Notes: generated from the letters alone by a model not told the origin. Positions 20,580-29,535 are shown, counted from the first letter of the stretch. The stretch is 64,000 nucleotides of DNA from CAZKAP01 sp964552195 (GCA_964552195.1 CAZKFM010000002.1:62001-126000); one strand, 5' to 3'. Program-made: numbers and translations.

Positions 20580-21500
20580 ATGAAGTTATACGGAGGAGTT
20601 CTTACGCGGGTGAATGTCTGGACCCTGAAATGGTCGGACTTTCTGGAGCTGACCAAGGTCAGGCTCTCCATGAGCGTCGTGTTCTCTTCTCTTGCAGGTT
20701 ATCTGCTGGCGGTACGCCAGTTTGATGCCTGGGTATTGTTGTTGCTTGCCGCCGGAGGATATGCCCTGGTCGGGGCCTCCAATGTTTTTAATCAGGTGAT
20801 GGAAAAGGATCTGGATTTCCTGATGAAACGAACCCGTAACCGGCCTTTACCGGCAGGGCGGGTAAGCCCGCCCACTGCGCTGGTTTTGGGCTCCGGTCTG
20901 ACATTCTTTGGCCTGGGCTGCCTGTTGGCCATTAATGTTAAAACGGCTCTGTTCGGGGCCCTTTCCATACTGATTTACACCCTGGTTTATACACCGCTGA
21001 AGACGCGAACTCCGTTATCAGTACTGGTTGGTGCCATTCCGGGCGCCATACCTTTTATGCTGGGCTGGGTAGCCGCGACCGGATCCTTCGGCATAGAACC
21101 CGGGACCCTCTTTATGATGCAGTTTTTCTGGCAGTTTCCACACTTCTGGGCATTGGCCTGGATGCTGGACGACGACTACCGAAAGGGTGGCTTTAAGATG
21201 CTGCCCACCGGAAAACGCGACCAGGGAACGGCACTGCAGATTGTATTGTATACGGTGTGGACCATACTTATATCGGTTTTGCCCTACTGGGGGTACACCG
21301 GAAACCTGACCTTGTCTTTGGTGGGGGTAATAGCCGTGGGCTTGCTGGGGGCGCTCATGCTTACGGCTGCTTTTGAACTCTACCTGGAACGAACCCGGGC
21401 CGCTGCCCGGAGGCTCATGCTTCGCAGTGTGCTGTATATCACATTGCTGCAGCTCATTTACGTAATCGATCACTTTATAAGACAGTCAGGATGGATCTAG
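20580..21500 (+). CDS. cyoE: Protoheme IX farnesyltransferase (heme O synthase)
   Basis: Inner-membrane UbiA-family prenyltransferase that attaches a farnesyl group to heme B, giving heme O, the precursor of heme A for the aa3 oxidase encoded nearby. 306 residues from the ATG at 20580. Motifs: NVFNQVMEKDLDFLMKRTRNRPLP (first Asp-rich motif, shown from N to P in part) and the second conserved region QFFWQFPHFWALAWMLDDDYRKGG (in part), with about nine membrane helices. It heads an operon with subunit III/IV genes and SCO; its end overlaps the next start by ten bases. The ATG at 20550 is rejected because a promoter box lies after it. Confidence 0.95.
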   Translation: MKLYGGVLTRVNVWTLKWSDFLELTKVRLSMSVVFSSLAGYLLAVRQFDAWVLLLLAAGGYALVGASNVFNQVMEKDLDFLMKRTRNRPLPAGRVSPPTALVLGSGLTFFGLGCLLAINVKTALFGALSILIYTLVYTPLKTRTPLSVLVGAIPGAIPFMLGWVAATGSFGIEPGTLFMMQFFWQFPHFWALAWMLDDDYRKGGFKMLPTGKRDQGTALQIVLYTVWTILISVLPYWGYTGNLTLSLVGVIAVGLLGALMLTAAFELYLERTRAAARRLMLRSVLYITLLQLIYVIDHFIRQSGWI

Positions 21501-22072
21501 TACAACAGAAACTATCGGATCGCGAGATCAGGGCCCGCAGGATGATGATGTGGTTTGCCATGGGAAGCCTTTTTATGGGCTTTGCGGGTTGGACCAGCGC
21601 TTATGTGGTCCGCAGTAAGGAACAGGACTGGCTGAGCAGTATTGAACTGCCACCGGCCTTCTATATCTCTGCCGTGGTTTTGCTGGCGAGCAGTTTTACC
21701 TATGGGTTTGCCAGGAAGGCCATTAAGAACGACGATCGTCAGCGGACGACCCTGTTTTTGGGAACGACCTACGGTCTGGGCATACTGTTCGCGGTGTTGC
21801 AATTTGTCGGTTTTAACCAGATGCTGGACAATGGATATAACTTCACCGGTGTCGGCAGTTCCATAAAGATGTCCTTTATTTACCTGATTGCAGCTGTTCA
21901 CCTGGCGCACCTCGCTGCGGGATTAATTTCCCTAACGGTAGTACTGGTTAAGCATACGCAGGGAAAATACAGTTCTGAAAATTATTTTGGCCTGGAGTTG
22001 AGCAATATGTTCTGGCATTTTCTCGATTTCTTATGGCTATATTTGGTCGTGTTCATGACACTGGTCAAATAG
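21491..22072 (+). CDS. Cytochrome c oxidase subunit III family protein (short form)
   Basis: 193 residues, five predicted membrane helices, with the heme-copper oxidase subunit III pattern (MMMWFAMGSLFMGFAGWTSA at the start, VHLAHLAAGLISL and FWHFLDFLWLYLVVFMTLV at the end). Bacteroidota oxidase operons usually carry two consecutive subunit III-type genes; this is the first, shorter copy. It overlaps cyoE by ten bases, so translation is probably coupled. It acts as a structural subunit in the inner membrane. Confidence 0.9.
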   Translation: MDLVQQKLSDREIRARRMMMWFAMGSLFMGFAGWTSAYVVRSKEQDWLSSIELPPAFYISAVVLLASSFTYGFARKAIKNDDRQRTTLFLGTTYGLGILFAVLQFVGFNQMLDNGYNFTGVGSSIKMSFIYLIAAVHLAHLAAGLISLTVVLVKHTQGKYSSENYFGLELSNMFWHFLDFLWLYLVVFMTLVK

Positions 22073-22105
22073 CATATCCAGGTTTTGTGAATGAGCGCAA
22101 TCCCT

Positions 22106-22113
22106 TACATTTG
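22106..22113 (+). promoter_or_regulatory. Promoter between the two subunit III genes
   Basis: TACATTTG fits the TAnnTTTG -7 consensus and has a TTG at 22085-22087, 18 bases upstream, which is close to the expected -33 spacing. The next ATG is 26 bases downstream. It could give internal transcription of the second part of the oxidase operon. Confidence 0.55.
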
Positions 22114-22139
22114 TCAAAATTCTTAACAACCGTTCCTGA

Positions 22140-23117
22140 ATGGATACAACGCTAACGACGGAAGAAAATTCGTGGGGTGGAGGCAGCCGGCCCTTCGGAG
22201 CCAGTTATGGTAAATTGATGATGTGGTTTTTCATCGTATCGGATGCCCTGACCTTTTCCGGTTTTATCGTAGCCTATGGCTTCTCCCGATTTAAGTTTGT
22301 AGAGATATGGCCTATAGCGGATGAAGTGTTCACCCACGTTCCTTTTATACACGGGAACTATCCCATGATTTACGTGGCCTTCATGACCTTTGTGCTGATC
22401 ATGTCCTCGGTTACCATGGTGCTCGCCGTGGACGCCGGTCATCGCATGCAGAAGAACAAGGTCGTTTTTTACATGGGGCTTACCGTACTCGGGGGCCTCA
22501 TCTTCGTCGGTTCCCAGGCGTGGGAGTGGGCGACCTTCATCAAGGGGGATTACGGAGCTCTGGAGACCAAGGGCGGCAGGATACTGCAATTCGTTGACCA
22601 GAATGGAGATCGGGTTGCTCTCCAGTCTTTCGCCGCCAACATACCAGAAAGCCGGGTGAATCATGTCAAGTCAGAAGGAGTATGGTTCTACGAAGGGGAG
22701 AAGATGCCTTCGGTGACCCTGCAGGAAGTAGTGGCAGGGTTCGAGGCCAGCCCCAACCTATTGATCAAGACAGAAAGTATTATTCAGGAAGGCGAGAATG
22801 CGGGCAAGAAAGAAATTCTAAGCCGCATGGAATCGCTGGAGCGCATCAAACAGACGGTACGGGTGGTCGAAGGAGCTAATCTGATTCGCAATGAATACGG
22901 AAACCGCCTGTTTGCCGACTTCTTCTTTTTCATTACCGGCTTCCACGGCTTTCACGTGTTTTCCGGTGTAGTGATCAACCTGATTATTTTCTTCAACGTG
23001 CTCATGGGTACCTATGAGAAAAGAGGGCATTACGAGATGGTGGAGAAAGTCGGGCTTTACTGGCACTTTGTAGACCTGGTATGGGTATTTGTATTTACAT
23101 TCTTTTATTTGGTTTAA
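22140..23117 (+). CDS. coxC: Cytochrome c oxidase subunit III (long form)
   Basis: 325 residues. Subunit III helices at the N-terminus (YGKLMMWFFIVSDALTFSGF) and C-terminus (FFFFITGFHGFHVFSGVVIN, VGLYWHFVDLVWVFVFTFFY). A hydrophilic insertion of about 110 residues (roughly 140-250) separates the middle helices. The GFHGFHVFSG and YWHFVDLVW motifs are diagnostic of subunit III. The insertion is also seen in other Bacteroidota long forms, to my knowledge, and contains no recognised domain. The subunit IV gene begins four bases after its stop. Confidence 0.93.
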   Translation: MDTTLTTEENSWGGGSRPFGASYGKLMMWFFIVSDALTFSGFIVAYGFSRFKFVEIWPIADEVFTHVPFIHGNYPMIYVAFMTFVLIMSSVTMVLAVDAGHRMQKNKVVFYMGLTVLGGLIFVGSQAWEWATFIKGDYGALETKGGRILQFVDQNGDRVALQSFAANIPESRVNHVKSEGVWFYEGEKMPSVTLQEVVAGFEASPNLLIKTESIIQEGENAGKKEILSRMESLERIKQTVRVVEGANLIRNEYGNRLFADFFFFITGFHGFHVFSGVVINLIIFFNVLMGTYEKRGHYEMVEKVGLYWHFVDLVWVFVFTFFYLV

Positions 23118-23120
23118 GAC

Positions 23121-23504
23121 ATGGCACACGATCACAAGCTTGAGATATTTCGGGGTTTAGTAAAATTTTCGTCTAACGTAACTAAGATATGGGGAGTACT
23201 GACCTTCCTGGCCATTGTTACCGCAATAGAAGTTATTTTAGGTATAATACGCCCGGAGTATCTGGACTCGAATTTTTTTCTCGGCCTGAAACTGCTTAAC
23301 TGGATTTTTATCATCCTCACGCTGGTCAAGGCGTATTACATAGCCTGGGATTTCATGCACTTGCGTGACGAAACCAGCGGGCTGAGGCGTACCGTAGTCT
23401 GGGTGGCCTTTTTCCTGATTGCTTATCTGGCATTCATACTGCTATTGGAAGGCGACTATATTTTTGAGGTATTTAAGGAGAGTTTCCTTACCTGGAACTT
23501 CTAA
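23121..23504 (+). CDS. Cytochrome c oxidase subunit IV-like membrane protein
   Basis: 127 residues with three hydrophobic helices (IWGVLTFLAIVTAIEVILGI, FLGLKLLNWIFIILTLVKAY, TVVWVAFFLIAYLAFILLLE) and the motif KAYYIAWDFMHLRDE, typical of small bacterial oxidase subunit IV (CyoD/CtaF-like) proteins. Its place directly after subunit III supports this. It is followed by a terminator, so it ends this transcription unit or part of it. Confidence 0.88.
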   Translation: MAHDHKLEIFRGLVKFSSNVTKIWGVLTFLAIVTAIEVILGIIRPEYLDSNFFLGLKLLNWIFIILTLVKAYYIAWDFMHLRDETSGLRRTVVWVAFFLIAYLAFILLLEGDYIFEVFKESFLTWNF

Positions 23505-23522
23505 ACTTCAGTAAACGCATGG

Positions 23523-23556
23523 AAAAGGTGGCTCATAAGGCCACCTTTTTTTATTT
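23523..23556 (+). terminator. Rho-independent terminator after subunit IV gene
   Basis: AAAGGTGGC pairs with GCCACCTTT around a seven-base loop, followed by a T-rich run. The T run merges into the -7 element of the next gene. Confidence 0.85.
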
Positions 23557-23559
23557 TTG
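23552..23559 (+). promoter_or_regulatory. -7 promoter element before the thioredoxin-like gene
   Basis: TATTTTTG matches TAnnTTTG and lies 17 bases before the ATG at 23577. It overlaps the tail of the preceding terminator, making a compact terminator-promoter junction. Confidence 0.5.
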
Positions 23560-23576
23560 TATCCTCAAAATTGCTT

Positions 23577-24209
23577 ATGAAAAAGACCTTCGTTTTTGCG
23601 GTGCTCTTCGCCCTCCCGTTGGTCGCTTATCTCTTCTTCGCCACGGGTGTTCAGAATTTTGGCCGGCTGCCTATACTGGATGAAGACCTGCGATCCATGC
23701 CTGAGCAGCAGGGGGATACGCTGTTTGATGGAAAAATTAGCATAGTCGGCTTTCTCGGGAGCAAACCCGAGAGACGAAAGGGGCAGCTCTTTAACCTGAA
23801 CATGAAGATTTACCGTCAGTTCAAAGACTTCAATGACTTCCAGATCGTGATGATCGGGACTGAAGGTTCCACTCCGAGCTGGAATCGGGTGTCTGAGGAA
23901 CTCGGACGTGTAAATGAGGTCGTGGGATGGAAGTTTACCGAAATGTCTGAGGAACAGATTCGTGCCTTGTTCAGCGAATTGGGACCCGATTACGAGTTGG
24001 AGGGAGACCTGGGCTCCTCCTATGTATTCATAGTGGATAAGGAATCCAAGCAGCGGGGCAGGAATGACGACGAGGACGAAGGGGTAAAAAGCGGATATGA
24101 CATTACTTCGGTAGCGGAGATTAACAATAAAATGGAGGATGATGTCAAAATCATCCTGGCCGAGTATCGCTTGGCGCTAAAGAAGAACTATGCCGACAGG
24201 AGCCGCTAG
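23577..24209 (+). CDS. Membrane-anchored thioredoxin-like protein without cysteines
   Basis: 210 residues from the ATG at 23577. An N-terminal membrane anchor (TFVFAVLFALPLVAYLFF) is followed by a domain with the strand pattern of SCO/thioredoxin-like proteins (DGKISIVGFLGSKPERRKGQ, FQIVMIGTEG, SSYVFIVDKE). The position normally holding CxxxC is replaced by GSKPERR, and the whole protein contains no Cys. It lies directly before the SCO gene and overlaps it by 20 bases, so a partner role in oxidase copper-site assembly is a reasonable inference. Function is otherwise unknown. Confidence 0.7.
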   Translation: MKKTFVFAVLFALPLVAYLFFATGVQNFGRLPILDEDLRSMPEQQGDTLFDGKISIVGFLGSKPERRKGQLFNLNMKIYRQFKDFNDFQIVMIGTEGSTPSWNRVSEELGRVNEVVGWKFTEMSEEQIRALFSELGPDYELEGDLGSSYVFIVDKESKQRGRNDDEDEGVKSGYDITSVAEINNKMEDDVKIILAEYRLALKKNYADRSR

Positions 24210-24927
24210 CAAGAAGCGACAGACCTACATTTGGATAGCGGTGATCATCCTGATTTTCGGGGTGCTTACTATACCTGCTCTAATCGAAAAAATCTCGGAG
24301 GGAACGGTTATCGATACCAAAAGGCTCTCGGTAAACGCGGACACCGGAGTGGAGGTAGGATATGTATATCAGGATGGAGTCCGTAGAAGCGTGCCTGATT
24401 TCCGCCTCATCGACCAGGACAGCCTGCCTTTTGATTCTCAGCAGATGGAGGGCAAAGTTTGGGTACTGGATTTCTTCTTTACCACCTGCCCTACGATCTG
24501 CCCGCGCATGAGCAAGAACCTGAGCAAAGTTCAGGAGGAATTTGGCGACGAGGTGGGGATCATTAGCATTACCATAAATCCCCGTTATGACAGCCCGGCT
24601 CGCCTCAAGGCATATGCGGAACGATATGAAGCCGGACCACAATGGTATTTCCTTAGCGGAGAGAAGAACTCGATACACGATTTGTCTCGGAAAGGGTTTT
24701 ATATGCTGGCCGAAGAAGGTGAGGATTATCCCGGAGGTTTCGAGCATTCGGGTCTGTTTGCCCTTATCGACCAGGAAGGCTTTATACGCAGCCGTACCGA
24801 CGAATTTGGAAATCCGTTGATTTACTACCGGGGCTCCATCCTGCCCGAAGAATCTCCCGATGAGAACGGAGAGGAGGAGCAGGTGACTATACTAATGGAA
24901 GACCTACGCAAACTATTGAAAGAATGA
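24190..24927 (+). CDS. SCO family copper chaperone / thiol oxidoreductase (SCO1/SenC/PrrC)
   Basis: Helps assemble the CuA centre of cytochrome oxidase in the periplasm. 245 residues: N-terminal membrane anchor (TYIWIAVIILIFGVLTIPAL) and a thioredoxin-fold domain with the copper-binding CPTIC motif (Cys100, Cys104) and the distal His186 (FEHSG). It overlaps the upstream Cys-less paralogue and the downstream DUF420 gene (ATGA). Context within the oxidase operon agrees fully with this role. Confidence 0.93.
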   Translation: MPTGAASKKRQTYIWIAVIILIFGVLTIPALIEKISEGTVIDTKRLSVNADTGVEVGYVYQDGVRRSVPDFRLIDQDSLPFDSQQMEGKVWVLDFFFTTCPTICPRMSKNLSKVQEEFGDEVGIISITINPRYDSPARLKAYAERYEAGPQWYFLSGEKNSIHDLSRKGFYMLAEEGEDYPGGFEHSGLFALIDQEGFIRSRTDEFGNPLIYYRGSILPEESPDENGEEEQVTILMEDLRKLLKE

Positions 24928-25457
24928 ATCAGGAATTGACCCTGCAAGAGAAGAAACTAAACCTTTGGATCAATGTAGTCTCCGTGGCCGTGCCCGTAGT
25001 GGTCGCCATTTTGTTTGGCGTACGCCTGGAGAACGTAGAGCCGTTGAGTTTCTTGCCACCCATTTACGCAGGAATCAATGCCCTGACTGCGGTGCTCCTG
25101 ATCGCTGCCTTGCTGGCCATCAAGAACGGCAACGTAAGACTCCACCGGGCCCTTACCACCAGCTGCATTGGCCTGTCTCTGGTCTTTCTGCTGATGTATG
25201 TGGCCTATCACATGACATCCGACAGCACGCCTTACGGAGGAGAAGGCTTCATGAGGTATCTGTACTTTTTTATACTGATCAGCCATATACTGCTGTCCAT
25301 AGTGGTTATACCTTTGGTTTTGCGGACCTACCTCAAGGCCTACCTCAATCAAATGGCCGCTCATCGCAAGTGGGCAAAAATCACCTTTCCCATCTGGCTG
25401 TATGTAGCCGTAACCGGAGTGGTGGTCTACCTGATGATATCCCCATATTACGTTTAG
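24924..25457 (+). CDS. DUF420 family membrane protein
   Basis: 177 residues, five predicted helices, with the His-containing family pattern (HRALTTSCIGLSLVFLLMYV, YHMTSDSTPYGG, LYFFILISHILLSIVVIPLV, HRKWAKITFPIWLYVAVTGV). DUF420 proteins occur in oxidase assembly operons, and a relative (CtaM) is needed for aa3 oxidase function in Bacillus/Staphylococcus. The role here is inferred from that. It overlaps SCO by four bases and precedes the small CxxC protein by one base. Confidence 0.88.
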   Translation: MNQELTLQEKKLNLWINVVSVAVPVVVAILFGVRLENVEPLSFLPPIYAGINALTAVLLIAALLAIKNGNVRLHRALTTSCIGLSLVFLLMYVAYHMTSDSTPYGGEGFMRYLYFFILISHILLSIVVIPLVLRTYLKAYLNQMAAHRKWAKITFPIWLYVAVTGVVVYLMISPYYV

Positions 25458-25458
25458 G

Positions 25459-25704
25459 ATGATGCGTAAGGCCCGTTTTACAGCGATTCTCCTCGCTCTG
25501 CTTATTCCGGCTTGCGAGCTCCATGCGCAGTGCTCCATGTGCCGGGCGGTGCTGGAAACCGAGGCCAGTGGAGAAGCAGCTCAAGGACTCAATGATGGTA
25601 TTGTTTACCTGATGGTGATTCCATACATCCTGGTAGGACTCGCTATTTTTCTGGTCTATACACGATTTCGCAATAGAAAGGCACGAACAGGGACTACCGG
25701 ATGA
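25459..25704 (+). CDS. Small secreted/membrane protein with a CSMC motif
   Basis: 81 residues (an alternative start three bases later is equally good). A signal sequence (ARFTAILLALLIPACELHAQ) is followed by CSMCRAVLE and a C-terminal membrane helix (IVYLMVIPYILVGLAIFLVY). The CxxC near the mature N-terminus could bind a metal or form a disulfide. It is the last gene of the oxidase assembly operon, one base after the DUF420 stop. I recognise it only as a conserved small protein at this position in flavobacteria; a copper-handling role is inference. Confidence 0.7.
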   Translation: MMRKARFTAILLALLIPACELHAQCSMCRAVLETEASGEAAQGLNDGIVYLMVIPYILVGLAIFLVYTRFRNRKARTGTTG

Positions 25705-25916
25705 TTTACTGATCTGAATTTCTGCCTTTTTCTGTAACATTATCCCTGACCGAGAGTCTTTTGTGTGTAGCCTGACTCCATAGACCTCAGAGTTTACGCA
25801 TTAGGCAACACTTAGCAAAAAACTAACACCCCTCGACTCACTATTTGGCGATATTCCTCGTCTGATAGAATACCCTGTTACGGGTAAGCGTACTCCGGGG
25901 GCCTAGAGACTATATC

Positions 25917-27161
25917 ATGTTTGATCTCGAACGATGGCAGGAATTGCTGGAAACACTTTGGAAGAACCGACTGAGGACCTTCCTTACCGGGCTGGCTGTA
26001 AGTTCGGGTATATTTATACTAGTCATTCTACTGGGATTCGGAAAAGGACTGGAAAACGGTATTGAATACGAGTTCGAGCAGGATTCGTCCACTTCGCTCT
26101 GGGTCTGGCCCGAGACGACTTCCGTAGCCTATGACGGGCTTAACCCGGGAAGAAGGATCCGCTTCTCTCTGGAAGAATTCCAGGACCTCAAGAAAGCCTT
26201 CGGCTCAGAGTACGAATATGGATCACCCCGCATGTTCGTGGGTGGCGTATCCGCGGTCTACGGTAACGAGGCCCTGCCGTACTCCATTCAGGCCGTCAAT
26301 GATGAGTTCCAGTTTATTGAGAATGCCGGGATAGGCGAGGGTCGCTTCCTGAACAAGCTGGATTTAGAAGAGCGGAATAAGGTTATCGTTATCGGACGAA
26401 AGCTAAGGGACGAAGTATTCGAGCAAGGTCAGTCTCCTATCGGCGAGTATATTGAGCTGTCTGGTATTCCATTCATGGTCGTCGGAGTATACGAGGAGAT
26501 GAATGAAGGCGAGGAACAGCGTATGTATGTCCCGATCACTACCGCTGAAGTCGTTTTCGCAGACTTCAACCAGGTGGGGAATTACGCATTCAGCCTGTAT
26601 GAAAAAGAGAATCTGGACGAGACTCTTGCCAATACGGCCTATGTCAAGGAGATCCTCTTTGACTACCTCAAGAAAAAACACCGGGTAGCACCCGAAGACG
26701 ACCGGGCCATATTCATCTGGAGCATGGCCGAGGAAACCGAACGCTACTACAACCTGATCAACAACATTTCCCTGTTCAACTGGTTCGTCGGAATCTGTAC
26801 CCTCATCGCGGGCATAGTAGGGGTAGGGAACATCATGCTGATCGTCGTTAAAGAACGCACCAGGGAACTGGGTATTCGAAAGGCACTGGGAGCGACCCCG
26901 ACGAGCCTGATCGGACTGATCCTGCACGAAGCACTTTTTATTACCATTGTTTCCGGGAGCATCGGATTCGTTACGAGTATGGGACTGCTGGAGATCTTCG
27001 GGGCCGACCTGGCCATTGATTATCTGAGGTATCCGGCGGTGGATTTTAGAATCGCCACGGCCATGGTCCTGGTCCTCGTCGTTGCGGGGACCATAGCCGG
27101 ACTGGTTCCGGCCATGAAGGCGGCAAAGACCCGGGTAGTGGTTGCACTTAAGGAAGAATAG
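25917..27161 (+). CDS. MacB/FtsX-type ABC transporter permease (cassette 1, permease A)
   Basis: 414 residues with the MacB_PCD/FtsX plan: one N-terminal helix (about 20-42), a periplasmic domain of about 220 residues and three C-terminal helices with the signature VVKERTRELGIRKALGATP. Such permeases act as mechanotransmission subunits moving peptides, lipoproteins or toxins rather than forming a classical pore. It is followed eight bases later by a second permease and then a membrane-fusion protein, but no ATPase gene is in this cassette. Paralogous to the permease at 36701. The upstream 212 bases contain no gene; no convincing promoter was identified there. Confidence 0.9.
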   Translation: MFDLERWQELLETLWKNRLRTFLTGLAVSSGIFILVILLGFGKGLENGIEYEFEQDSSTSLWVWPETTSVAYDGLNPGRRIRFSLEEFQDLKKAFGSEYEYGSPRMFVGGVSAVYGNEALPYSIQAVNDEFQFIENAGIGEGRFLNKLDLEERNKVIVIGRKLRDEVFEQGQSPIGEYIELSGIPFMVVGVYEEMNEGEEQRMYVPITTAEVVFADFNQVGNYAFSLYEKENLDETLANTAYVKEILFDYLKKKHRVAPEDDRAIFIWSMAEETERYYNLINNISLFNWFVGICTLIAGIVGVGNIMLIVVKERTRELGIRKALGATPTSLIGLILHEALFITIVSGSIGFVTSMGLLEIFGADLAIDYLRYPAVDFRIATAMVLVLVVAGTIAGLVPAMKAAKTRVVVALKEE

Positions 27162-27169
27162 CAGAGAAG

Positions 27170-28423
27170 ATGTTTTCAAGAGACCGATGGAGGGAAATAC
27201 TGGAAGTGCTGGCGGCCAAGCCGAGCAGGACGCTGTTGACGGCCTTTGGTGTAGGCTGGGGCATCTACATCTTTATCCTCCTTTTGGCTGTCAATGACGG
27301 ACTGGAAAAAGGGGTAAGGCTCGATTTCGGAAACATCGCAACCAATACGGTATTTATCTGGGGCAGAAGTACGACCGAGGCCTATGACGGTTTGCCTAAG
27401 GGCCGGCCCATACGGTATCGCGTGGGTGATCTGGAGGCCATACGCGAGCAGGTGCCCCATCTGAAGTACATATCCGGACGCAACCAGCAGCGAAGTAGCG
27501 AACCCAACGTAATACGAGGAGTAGAGAGCGGAAGCTATGTGATCTTCGCCGATTTCCCGGATATCATGAATCAGGAACCTATGGAAATTCCCCTGGGACG
27601 GTTCATCAATGCCAGAGACATAGAGGGAAGCCGGAAAATCGCGGTAATTGGCCCCGGGGTGGTCAGGGAATTGTATAAGAAAGACGAGGAGGTGCTGGGA
27701 TCCTACATCAAGATACAGGGAGTGAATTTTCAGGTAGTCGGAACCTATAAGAAGGCCAATGAAAGTGCAGACGATACCGAGGATCAGAAGTCGATTTATG
27801 TTCCCTTTACCGCGTTTAACCAGGTCTTTAACCAGGGCGACCGCGTGGGGTGGATGGCCATAACGGCGGAGGATGAATTTCCGATCACCGCACTCAAGGG
27901 TCAGATTATCGATGTGCTAAAGCGGAATCACCGGGTGAGCCCTACGGATAACCGGGCCATAGGCAACAACGACATCTTCGAGGAATTCGGTAAGGTACAG
28001 TCCCTGTTCGATGTGCTCGATCTGGTGGCCATAGTGGTCGGACTCATGGTGTTGCTATCCGGTATCATAGGGGTGAGCAATATTATGCTGATCATCGTCA
28101 AGGAGCGGACCCGGGAGATCGGCATCCGCCGGGCGCTGGGAGAAAAAGCATCGTCCATAAAATTTCAGATTTTGGCAGAGTCCGCCGTGATCACCGTATT
28201 GAGTGGTATGACCGGAGTGGGCTTCGGAGCCCTGACCATTTATGGAATCAATTATGCCCTGGAACAGGTTGGCCCGGTGGACATGTTCTTTAATCCGAGC
28301 GTCCAGATCGGGTATGTGGCCCTGGCCTTGTTCTTTCTGGTGGGATCAGGTCTGCTGGCCGGATTTATTCCCGCCAGAAGCGCCTTAAGGGTACGACCCA
28401 TAGAAGCCATACGAACCGAATAG
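27170..28423 (+). CDS. MacB/FtsX-type ABC transporter permease (cassette 1, permease B)
   Basis: 417 residues, same fold as the preceding gene: helix at about 20-40, periplasmic MacB-type domain, three C-terminal helices and IVKERTREIGIRRALGEKAS. The C-terminal end PARSALRVRPIEAIRTE is typical. The two permeases are distinct in sequence and likely form a heterodimer. Paralogous to the permease at 37931. ATP hydrolysis must come from a protein encoded elsewhere, the best local candidate being 36007. Confidence 0.9.
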   Translation: MFSRDRWREILEVLAAKPSRTLLTAFGVGWGIYIFILLLAVNDGLEKGVRLDFGNIATNTVFIWGRSTTEAYDGLPKGRPIRYRVGDLEAIREQVPHLKYISGRNQQRSSEPNVIRGVESGSYVIFADFPDIMNQEPMEIPLGRFINARDIEGSRKIAVIGPGVVRELYKKDEEVLGSYIKIQGVNFQVVGTYKKANESADDTEDQKSIYVPFTAFNQVFNQGDRVGWMAITAEDEFPITALKGQIIDVLKRNHRVSPTDNRAIGNNDIFEEFGKVQSLFDVLDLVAIVVGLMVLLSGIIGVSNIMLIIVKERTREIGIRRALGEKASSIKFQILAESAVITVLSGMTGVGFGALTIYGINYALEQVGPVDMFFNPSVQIGYVALALFFLVGSGLLAGFIPARSALRVRPIEAIRTE

Positions 28424-28443
28424 CAGTCAATCATATCAACGTC

Positions 28444-29535
28444 ATGAAAAAGTTTGTCACCATTATCGTTCTCAGCCTTATCGTTATCGGATTCGGAACG
28501 TCCATGTACTACCTGTACACCAAGAATCAGGAGGACCCCGTTACCTATGCCACCGATACGGTAGAAAGGCGCAGCATTGTTCGCAAAACAGTGGCCACGG
28601 GAAAGATCATCCCCAAGGAGGAGGTACTTATAAAGCCTAATATTTCAGGGGTCATACAGGCCGTCTTCGTCGAAGGAGGGGACTATGTCAAGTCGGGTGA
28701 CCTCATTGCCCGCATCAAGGTCGTACCCAATTTGCAGCAGCTCAACGATGCCAAGAATGCCGTGGAAGAGGCCCGCATACGACGCGCCGATCAGAAGCGC
28801 AATTACGACCGGCAGAAGTCGCTCTTTGAACGGGGTGTGATTTCCCAGGCCGATATGGACGTAGCCCAGGTGAACTACGATCAGGCCAATCTCGCTTATA
28901 ACGCTGCAAGCAAGCGGTACGACATCGTTCGGACGGGCTCCACCAAGGAACTTGGCAAGGCAGCCAACACCCGGATCACGGCTACCGTTAGCGGTATGGT
29001 ACTGGACGTGCCGGTGGAAGTGGGTAACCAGGTGATAGAGGCCAATAACTTCAATGAAGGGACCACGATTGCCGCCATAGCGGACATCAATCGAATGATT
29101 TTCGAGGGTAAGATCGACGAGGCCGAGGTCGGCAATGTTAGAGAGAATCTGCCATTGGAAATTACTGTGGGGGCCCTTAAGAATCAGGTTTTCGATGCCG
29201 TACTGGATTACATTGCCCCGAAGGGCGTAGAAGAGAACGGGGCCATACAGTTCGAAATTAAAGGCACGCTAAAGAAGTCAGATTCAATCTTCATCCGTGC
29301 CGGGCTTAGCGCGAATGCCTCCATTATACTCGAGAGGGCCGATAGTGTCCTTGCGATCAAGGAGGGACTCCTGCAATTCGACAAGGATACCAACCAGCCC
29401 TTCGTTGAGGTCGAGGTGGGCGAGAAGAACTTTGAACGAAGAGAAGTAACCCTGGGGGTGAGCGATGGGCTCTATGTTGAGATTCGTGATGGACTTAATG
29501 AAACTGACCGTATCAAGGTCTGGAATGTGAAGTAA
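28444..29535 (+). CDS. HlyD/RND-type periplasmic adaptor (cassette 1 membrane-fusion protein)
   Basis: 363 residues. N-terminal membrane anchor (KFVTIIVLSLIVIGFGTSMYY), split lipoyl/biotinyl-like domain (KTVATGKIIPKEEVLIKPN; NTRITATVSGMVLDVPVEVG), a coiled-coil hairpin (about 95-160) and beta-barrel domain (FEGKIDEAEVGNVRENLPLE). It would bridge the inner-membrane permeases to an outer-membrane TolC-type channel; none is encoded in this cassette. Closely related to the adaptor at 39233 through the shared KTVATG, IKVVPN and RAGLSANAS/RAGYSANAS stretches. Confidence 0.92.
   Translation: MKKFVTIIVLSLIVIGFGTSMYYLYTKNQEDPVTYATDTVERRSIVRKTVATGKIIPKEEVLIKPNISGVIQAVFVEGGDYVKSGDLIARIKVVPNLQQLNDAKNAVEEARIRRADQKRNYDRQKSLFERGVISQADMDVAQVNYDQANLAYNAASKRYDIVRTGSTKELGKAANTRITATVSGMVLDVPVEVGNQVIEANNFNEGTTIAAIADINRMIFEGKIDEAEVGNVRENLPLEITVGALKNQVFDAVLDYIAPKGVEENGAIQFEIKGTLKKSDSIFIRAGLSANASIILERADSVLAIKEGLLQFDKDTNQPFVEVEVGEKNFERREVTLGVSDGLYVEIRDGLNETDRIKVWNVK

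Noticed and set aside
26403..27179. Minus-strand frame of 258 codons opposite the first permease
   Set aside because: Antisense to a MacB-type permease with intact motifs; no recognisable domain.
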